DNA of 10,826 bases. Origin: CAYTQK01 sp964439745 (GTDB lineage: Bacteria; Desulfobacterota; Desulfobacteria; Desulfobacterales; Desulfosudaceae). The stretch spans positions 1 to 10,826 of the forward strand of contig CAYTQK010000096.1 of NCBI GenBank assembly GCA_964439745.1. Direction: 5' to 3'. Positions 5,342-10,826 of this stretch are shown one piece after another. How positions within the stretch are numbered: the first letter of the stretch is position 1; each line of letters starts with the position of its first letter. The notes under the pieces were generated by a model, which worked only from the letters and a program-made list of their open reading frames with translations, made no database searches and was not told the DNA's origin. A program made the position numbers and the translations under genes.

Positions 5342-7363
5342 TCATTCGCTACGGCCGGAAAAAGACAGGGAGTCGCTGCGGCTCTCATCGTAGCGCAGAA
5401 GCCGTTTGCGCACCCCGGCATGAACCCGTTCGATCTTGCGTTGCGCCCTGGTTATCGACTTTTTCCCCATGGATTTCCAGAGGTCAACCTGCATCTTTTC
5501 CAGCCACCGGGCAGCCCGGCCGCGCCATCCCGGTGATCCTTCCCGCAGCAGGGGATCTTCCAGGGAAAGAAATATCTCGCAGCAGCCGGGATCACCCTGG
5601 CGGCCGCAGCGGCCGGCCAGCTGACGGTCCACCCGGCCGGATTCGTGGCGCTCGGTCATGAGCACGTGCAGCCCGCCCCGCTCGGCCACCCCCGGTTCCA
5701 GGATAATATCCGTCCCCCGCCCGGCCATATTGGTGGCGATGGTCACCCGGCCCGGCTGGCCGGCCCGGGCCACGATCATGGCCTCCTCCGCGTCCTGCTT
5801 GGCGTTGAGCACCTGGTGGGGGATATCCCGCTGTCCCAGCAGCCGGCTCAAATGTTCGGAAACCGCCACCGTGCGAGTGCCGATAAGCACCGGTATCCGG
5901 CGGAGGTGCAGGACTTCCACCCGGGCCACCACGGCCGCATACTTTTCCGAGAGGGTGGCATATATCTGGCCCGGCTGAATGATCCGGGCCAGCGGCCGGT
6001 TGGGCGGGATGGGCACCACCGAGAGTCCGTACACCGACCAGAGCTCCCGCCGGATCCCCCGGGCGGTTCCCGTCATGCCGCCCAGCCGCAGGTACCGCCG
6101 GAAAAACCGCTGATAACTGATGCGGGCGACGGTTTCCCGCTGACCGGTGACCGAACAATCTTCTTTAACCTCGATCAACTGGTGCAGCCCGCCCTCCCAG
6201 GACCGGTCGGGCATGACCCGTCCGGTGAATTCATCCACGATAAGAATCTTATCCTCCTGGACCAGGTAATGTTCGTCCCGGCGATAGAGATACAGGGCAG
6301 TCAGGGCCTTGCGCACCAGCTCTTCCCGGCGAATGGGACTCTGCCAGACGGCGCCCAGGGACTGGGCCGCCTGCTGGGCTTCCTGGCGGCCCTTTTCCGT
6401 CAGGATGACGTTCTGCACCCCCTGATCGGCCTCAAACACGATCCGGTAATGATCCGGTTCGCGAAGGTCTCCGGCCAGGGACAGGGCCTGCCGGGCCACT
6501 TTCTCTTCCCCCTCGCTGCCTTCGTTGCGGGAAATAATCAGGGGCGTTCGGGCTTCATCCACCAACACGCTGTCGACTTCATCGACAATGGCAAAATGCA
6601 GCCCGCGCAGCAGCAGCCGCTCACTCTTGCCGGACCGATTGTACAGGTGTTCGGCGTGAAGATGCAGGGCCCCGGGGCTGTCATCCAGGACGATCCGGTC
6701 CCGGAGGTAGTCGAACACCACATCCTTGTTGGTGCAATACGTCACGTCGCAATTATAGGCGGCCCTTCGCTGGGCCGGGGTTTTTTCATGGACCACGCAG
6801 CCCACGGAAAGACCGAAAAACCGGTACAGATCTTCCATCAACCCGGCATCCCGCCGGGTCAGGTAATCATTGACGGTAATCACGTGGACGGGGAGGCCGG
6901 CCAGGGCGGCGGTAATGGCCGGCAGGGTAGCCACCAGGGTTTTGCCCTCGCCGGTCTCCATTTCCGCCAGCAGTCCGTTGAGGATGGCATACCCGCCCAT
7001 CAGCTGGCAGTCGTAATGCCGCATACCCAGCACGCGATCAGCCGCCTCCCGGATAAGGGCGAATGATTCGGTCACCAGGGAAAAGGAAAAACCGTCGGAC
7101 CGCAGGCGAAGACGCAGAGCCTCGCTTTGCCGGCGCAGCGACTCATCACTGCGGTGCCGGAGATCCACCCCCGCCCGGGACACCGCGGCCGCGATTTTTT
7201 CCTGGCGCAACCGGCGGGCGTTGATGGGCCGCACAAGGTAGCCGACCGCGTTCCAGGCCAGACGGTCCAGGAAGGTCTGCCGGCTCTCCTCGCGTTCCGG
7301 GCGGGAAAAATGGTCGGCCTTGGGCCAGCTGGATATGTCCGCGCGCAGGTACATCCTCTTCAA
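5342..7363 (-). CDS. SecA-like ATPase lacking the wing, two-helix finger and C-terminal tail
   Basis: This is a 673-residue SecA homologue. METGEGKT (135-142) is the Walker A loop and DEVDSVLVDEART (261-273) the Walker B segment. The preprotein-crosslinking insertion lies at about 221-378, followed by DEFTGRVMPDRSWEGGLHQ. GGMTGTA (428-434), NMAGRGTDI (545-553) and QLAGRCGRQGDPG (581-593) belong to the second motor domain; SecA normally has QLRGRSGRQGD, so an Arg and a Ser are replaced by Ala and Cys. The protein ends just after the start of the long scaffold helix (RAQRKIER...RKRLLRYDE, 639-660), where housekeeping SecA proteins run on for 150-250 residues. The helical wing, two-helix finger and zinc tail are absent, and the DNA after the stop is not coding. 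The start is TTG 7363 (AAGG upstream) or ATG 7354, 12 bases or more after the protease stop. It probably drives a dedicated transport step, not general secretion. Confidence 0.9.
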   Translation of the reverse strand: MKRMYLRADISSWPKADHFSRPEREESRQTFLDRLAWNAVGYLVRPINARRLRQEKIAAAVSRAGVDLRHRSDESLRRQSEALRLRLRSDGFSFSLVTESFALIREAADRVLGMRHYDCQLMGGYAILNGLLAEMETGEGKTLVATLPAITAALAGLPVHVITVNDYLTRRDAGLMEDLYRFFGLSVGCVVHEKTPAQRRAAYNCDVTYCTNKDVVFDYLRDRIVLDDSPGALHLHAEHLYNRSGKSERLLLRGLHFAIVDEVDSVLVDEARTPLIISRNEGSEGEEKVARQALSLAGDLREPDHYRIVFEADQGVQNVILTEKGRQEAQQAAQSLGAVWQSPIRREELVRKALTALYLYRRDEHYLVQEDKILIVDEFTGRVMPDRSWEGGLHQLIEVKEDCSVTGQRETVARISYQRFFRRYLRLGGMTGTARGIRRELWSVYGLSVVPIPPNRPLARIIQPGQIYATLSEKYAAVVARVEVLHLRRIPVLIGTRTVAVSEHLSRLLGQRDIPHQVLNAKQDAEEAMIVARAGQPGRVTIATNMAGRGTDIILEPGVAERGGLHVLMTERHESGRVDRQLAGRCGRQGDPGCCEIFLSLEDPLLREGSPGWRGRAARWLEKMQVDLWKSMGKKSITRAQRKIERVHAGVRKRLLRYDESRSDSLSFSGRSE

Positions 7364-7375
7364 ACCGCCTTGCCG

Positions 7376-9523
7376 CTACCGATTAAAAACCCGCAGGAAT
7401 AATCGCCGCAGGGTTCTGTACCAGCGGCTTGCCAGGGGTTCGGCCTCGTGGGCAAACCGCAGAAAAACCCGGGCTCCCAGCCGGTTTTGCAGGGGTTCTT
7501 CCAGGGCCACTTCAAAATAGAACAATTTTTGAAAGGATCGTTGTTCCTCCTGTGAACGGGGATCCAGCGCAAAGGAGCCGCCCCCTTCCAGGGAAAAGGC
7601 CAGGGAGGGCAGACGGGTCGAAGCGGCCGGCACCTCCCGGATCAGGCGGGCCGGAATTCGATGAAACACCCGGTCTGCCGGCCGGGCCGCGACCGAACGG
7701 ACATTGTGCCGGATTTTCCCGACCTGCTTCTGCGAGACGGGGGCCAGCACGGTGGTTTTCTCCTGATCCACCACGTAGCCCAGGGGATCTCCCCTTCGGA
7801 GAAAACGGCCGGGATAGTCTTCAGCATTGGGCAGCACGAAGCGTCCCGCGGCCGGACTTCTGACCACCAGGGCCTGTCGGCGTTCTTCGGCGCGGCGCAG
7901 CTCGCCTTTGATCCGGTCCACCTCTTCTGCGATAATCTTTTCTTCAGTCCGATCCGTGGCCAGGGCCTTCTGATGCCGGGCCTGATATTCGCGCAAACGG
8001 GCTGAAAGGACGAGGAGTTCCTGCTCAATCTCGGGATTTTCGCAGACGATCAAGGGGTCGCCGGCAGACACCTTCGTGTTCGGCCGAGCCGTCAATCTTT
8101 GAACCGTGCCGTCCGAACCGGCCCGCACCTGGGCATGCTCGCCCGGCCAGACGATACCCCCGGCTATGGTCGTCGAAGGCAGGCGTACCCCGAAAACAAG
8201 AACCAGCAGCAGCCCGCCGGCCGTCAGGGCCAGGGCCGTGATCCGCCCCCTGCGCTTGTACAATTCGGGAACGGTCAGGATGGTCCGGAAAAGACGTATC
8301 ACCGGCATGACCACCAGGCCGGCCAGGGCCCAGAGGGCGATCAGCACACCGATGAAAAAGAATTTTCCGGCCACGAACAGGGCGATCCGGAGACTGATAA
8401 AAATCCGGTAACAAAAGGAGGCGATACCGTAGAAGACCAGCCAGAAAGCCTCCCGGCGGTTGCTGAGGGTAAAACGGGCCTCCTCGTTCCGTACCAGGTA
8501 GCGCTGGGCGAGGTATCCCAGGTAGCGGTTGGCCCGGGAGCCCAGATTGGGAATTTCCAGATAATCAGCCAGGATATAGTAGGCGTCAAAACGGAGCAGG
8601 GGATTGCCGTTGAAAAAAATCGTGGACACCCCGGCAACGATGACGACGTTGAAAGCTACCGCCCGGACGGCACCCGGCTCCAGGTTGACCCACAAAAACA
8701 GGGCCAGCGCAGCGATCAGCATCTCCACGCCGATACCGATAAAACCCACGATCATCCGCCGTCGCTTTTTACGAAAAGCAGAGGCGGTGGAGGCGTCCAG
8801 ATAGGGAACCGGGAAAAAAACCAGCAGCATGATGCCCATCTCGTGGACTTCCCCGCCCCAGCGCTTGACCGCCCAGGCATGACCGAACTCATGAACGATT
8901 TTCACCACCGGGTAAATCAGCCAGAGCAGGACCAGGTTTTCCATGGCCAGCACCCGGTCGGCCAGGTTCTGGGTCAGCTCCCCCCAGTTCATGACGGCCA
9001 GCACCATGGCCGCGGTCACAATGGCACACCAGGCCACGGCCGCGGGCAGGGTAAAAAAGGGCGCCACCACCCCGATGGTCTTGTCCAGGAAACGATCCGG
9101 ATCCAGCAGGGGGATGCGAAGCGCCACCGGCGAACGGACCTTGCCCCAGAACTGGTTGCGTCGATCCTTCCGGCTCCGGTGAAGGAGGTTCCCGATGTCC
9201 GGCGAAATGTTGGACTGCAGCACACCCGCCTGGTTCAACTGGGCGAGCAGGGTAATGACCTCTTCCTGGGTGGGCATTTCATCCCCCAGGTGCCAACAGG
9301 CCGCTTCCCAGATCTCCTGCAGATTGCGGGTGCCGTCCATCAGGCCGATAAGGTAATAGGCCTGAGCGGAAAAGCGGTGAAAACGGCCGGTGGAATGGTC
9401 CTGCAGCACATACCAGGTTTCCCCGCGAAAGGTCTGGCGATGAATTTCCGCGTGACTCCGCAGAAAGGGCGTGAGACCGGCTACCCGGTACCAGGCACTG
9501 CTGAAAAGGTTCTTCTCGGACAT
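7376..9523 (-). CDS. PqqD-like / site-2 protease (M50) / HlyD adaptor fusion protein
   Basis: The 715-residue product joins three parts. Residues about 25-105 resemble PqqD: YVLQDHSTGRFHRFS, then YYLIGLMDGTRNLQEIW and LLAQLNQAGVLQ. PqqD-type folds bind peptide substrates in peptide-modifying pathways. Residues about 150-447 are a multi-span M50 metalloprotease with the zinc motif HEFGH (211-215) and NGNPLLRFD (305-313), which gives the third metal ligand at D313; both are intact. Residues about 455-600 form a lipoyl-like domain split by a helical hairpin, with RSPAAGRF (555-562) as in HlyD adaptors, followed by a C-terminal barrel region to 715. The final part would be periplasmic. ATG 9523 has only a weak GGGG upstream. 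The gene is 44 bases after the GAF/HlyD gene and 12 bases before the SecA-like gene, so all three are probably co-transcribed. Confidence 0.88.
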   Translation of the reverse strand: MSEKNLFSSAWYRVAGLTPFLRSHAEIHRQTFRGETWYVLQDHSTGRFHRFSAQAYYLIGLMDGTRNLQEIWEAACWHLGDEMPTQEEVITLLAQLNQAGVLQSNISPDIGNLLHRSRKDRRNQFWGKVRSPVALRIPLLDPDRFLDKTIGVVAPFFTLPAAVAWCAIVTAAMVLAVMNWGELTQNLADRVLAMENLVLLWLIYPVVKIVHEFGHAWAVKRWGGEVHEMGIMLLVFFPVPYLDASTASAFRKKRRRMIVGFIGIGVEMLIAALALFLWVNLEPGAVRAVAFNVVIVAGVSTIFFNGNPLLRFDAYYILADYLEIPNLGSRANRYLGYLAQRYLVRNEEARFTLSNRREAFWLVFYGIASFCYRIFISLRIALFVAGKFFFIGVLIALWALAGLVVMPVIRLFRTILTVPELYKRRGRITALALTAGGLLLVLVFGVRLPSTTIAGGIVWPGEHAQVRAGSDGTVQRLTARPNTKVSAGDPLIVCENPEIEQELLVLSARLREYQARHQKALATDRTEEKIIAEEVDRIKGELRRAEERRQALVVRSPAAGRFVLPNAEDYPGRFLRRGDPLGYVVDQEKTTVLAPVSQKQVGKIRHNVRSVAARPADRVFHRIPARLIREVPAASTRLPSLAFSLEGGGSFALDPRSQEEQRSFQKLFYFEVALEEPLQNRLGARVFLRFAHEAEPLASRWYRTLRRLFLRVFNR

Positions 9524-9567
9524 GATGCATTTGCCCCGCGTCGCTGATCATGCAGCCGCTGCCTGGT

Positions 9568-10826
9568 TCATGGCCACCAGGCCCATAGCTTGAGCCGGAA
9601 CCACTCGAAGACCGGCCGGGTCCAGATATCGATGAGCAGGCGTTGCTCAACAGCGATTTTCCCCACGCCCTCCATGCCCGGCCGCAGGAGCAGTGCCGGT
9701 TGAGCCAACGCAGCTTCCACCCGGAAGTAGTTGTGCCCTTCGGCGGAGGTGGTCAGCGGAGTAATCTTGGTCACCGTAAAATCGTAGGTTTTTTCGGGCA
9801 CGGCGGAAAGCACCAGGTCACCGCGCTGGCCTTCGTCCACGTCGGCGATACGCTCCTCATCCACCTCCAGGATCACCCGGTAGGCGTCCAGGGGCGCCAT
9901 TGGAAACAGTTCTTCCCCCTGGCGCACCGAGCCGCCCAGCCGCTGGGTCAGGTCACCGCTGAGCAGCACTCCCGCGAAGGGCGCCCGGATGGCCACGCGC
10001 TCCAGCCGGCTTTCCGCCAGTTCCATCCGGGCCGCTGCCTGGTCAAGCTGGGCCTGGATGATATTGGCCTCGGAACGATCCCCGCGGGCGATGGCCTTCT
10101 GAAGCTGTCGGTGATACTGGTTCCGCCGGCTCAACCAGTTTATCTGTTCCAGCCGCAGATCCCGGTCGTCCAGGGTGCAGAGCAGCTGGCCCGCCGAAAC
10201 CACGTCACCGGCCCGGGCCGGGGCTTTTTCGATAAAACCGTCAAAGGGCGCCACGATGGACCGCTGGACGGCACCTTCCAGAACCGTATCGGCGGAGATC
10301 CGGTATTCCCCCTTGACCAAGGAAAAAACCAGGACCGCCAGAAGGACGGCCAGTGCCGCCGCTTTTCTGCCGGTATATCCGGGCCCCAGCAGACGAACCA
10401 CCTGCTGTTTCAACGATGACAGGGCGATCAGGACGAGCGGCCGGTCGTAGCGATACTTGCTTTCCAGCGCCGGGCCGGAAAGCTCGGCAACGCTTTGGAC
10501 ATAGCCCACCTCTTCTGTGGAAAAGGGCCGGTCCTTCTGCCGCTCCAGGGTCAAGGCGCCATAGTATTGTCCCCGGCCATAGAGCGGCACCGTCAGGATG
10601 GCCCGGGTCCCGTGCTTGACCGCCAGATGTTCATGATCCCGAAACACGAGGGTCGGCGCATCCGCCGGTGGCGGGTAGATAATTTCGGTTCGCTGCGTCA
10701 CCGCCTCATCCATGGCGGCGCCGATGGCCCGGAAGAGATTCATTTTCCGTCCGACCACGGCGGAATGGGAAACCGCTTCGACATGGGCGAATTTCTTTTT
10801 GATCAACCCCAGGCTGACGCGATCGC
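9568..10826 (-). CDS. GAF-domain HlyD-type membrane adaptor (N-terminus beyond window)
   Basis: The frame is open to the right edge, and the codons before the TTG at 10806 read DRVSLG, which continues a GAF domain, so the gene is partial and 418 complete codons are visible. Residues 1 to about 125 of the visible part are the C-terminal portion of a GAF-like domain (DRVSLG, AVSHS, AILTVPLYGRGQYYGALTLER, FSTEEVGYVQSVA). A hydrophobic segment at about 153-172 follows, then a lipoyl-like half (VAPFDGFIEKAPARAGDVVSAGQLL), a helical hairpin at about 225-275, RAPFAGVLLSG as the second lipoyl half, and a barrel domain. The topology places GAF in the cytoplasm and the adaptor in the periplasm. It could couple a cytoplasmic small-molecule or protein signal to export. 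The 44 bases to the protease gene hold no terminator. Confidence 0.85.
   Translation of the reverse strand, partial: DRVSLGLIKKKFAHVEAVSHSAVVGRKMNLFRAIGAAMDEAVTQRTEIIYPPPADAPTLVFRDHEHLAVKHGTRAILTVPLYGRGQYYGALTLERQKDRPFSTEEVGYVQSVAELSGPALESKYRYDRPLVLIALSSLKQQVVRLLGPGYTGRKAAALAVLLAVLVFSLVKGEYRISADTVLEGAVQRSIVAPFDGFIEKAPARAGDVVSAGQLLCTLDDRDLRLEQINWLSRRNQYHRQLQKAIARGDRSEANIIQAQLDQAAARMELAESRLERVAIRAPFAGVLLSGDLTQRLGGSVRQGEELFPMAPLDAYRVILEVDEERIADVDEGQRGDLVLSAVPEKTYDFTVTKITPLTTSAEGHNYFRVEAALAQPALLLRPGMEGVGKIAVEQRLLIDIWTRPVFEWFRLKLWAWWP

Noticed and set aside
5645..7066. Open plus-strand frame of 473 codons
   Set aside because: It is antisense to the SecA-like gene, which has all its motor motifs. 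The composition is that of a shadow frame.
8099..9547. Open plus-strand frame of 482 codons
   Set aside because: It lies wholly antisense to the PqqD/M50/HlyD gene, whose catalytic motifs are intact. Its product is rich in Gly, Gln, His and Pro without domain signs, as expected from the complement of GC-rich codons.
1..10826. tRNA, rRNA, CRISPR array or integrase/att sites
   Set aside because: No such pattern was seen by eye on either strand. Coding density is high and the intergenic stretches are all under about 300 bases.

Overview
The window is high-GC Gram-negative chromosomal DNA from a draft assembly: it contains two 10-N gaps (2907-2916 and 3582-3591). Gram-negative is indicated by an OmpH/Skp-type periplasmic protein, three HlyD/RND-type periplasmic adaptors and a Gld-like ABC system. 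Gene content and codon use would fit a deltaproteobacterium (Desulfobacterota), but that is an impression and not a proof.

Left region (1-1991, minus strand): a compact ABC-2 operon, read right to left as ATPase (1044-1991), permease (338-1042) and a GldG-like auxiliary protein (1-324, cut by the window edge). It has a well-formed sigma70-type promoter at 2062-2090.

Next (2290-3709, plus strand): a divergently transcribed radical SAM gene of the COG0731 (TYW1-like) type. It is damaged by assembly and not by evolution. The first gap is flanked by a foreign adaptor-gene fragment on the left and by an error-rich second copy of about 165 bases of the same gene on the right. The second gap also has a corrupted left edge. 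Removing 427 and 45 bases at the evident overlaps restores a continuous 315-residue protein. The gene ends at a bidirectional terminator (3773-3814).

Right region (3827-10826, all minus strand): read in transcription order, this holds a GAF/HlyD membrane adaptor (9568 to beyond the right edge), a 715-residue PqqD-like/site-2-protease/HlyD fusion (7376-9523), a shortened SecA-like ATPase (5342-7363), a secreted RND-type adaptor (4504-5247), and then, from its own promoter at 4407-4435, an OmpH/Skp-like chaperone (3827-4264). The spacing (44, 12 and 94 bases) suggests that the first four form one operon.

The most interesting part is this right-hand cluster. A SecA-type motor without the two-helix finger and wing is combined with a membrane zinc protease carrying a peptide-recognition-like domain and with three adaptor modules. 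It looks like a dedicated envelope export or processing machine. No substrate, outer-membrane channel or RND pump is visible in the window; they may lie beyond the right edge. Function is inferred from domain architecture only.
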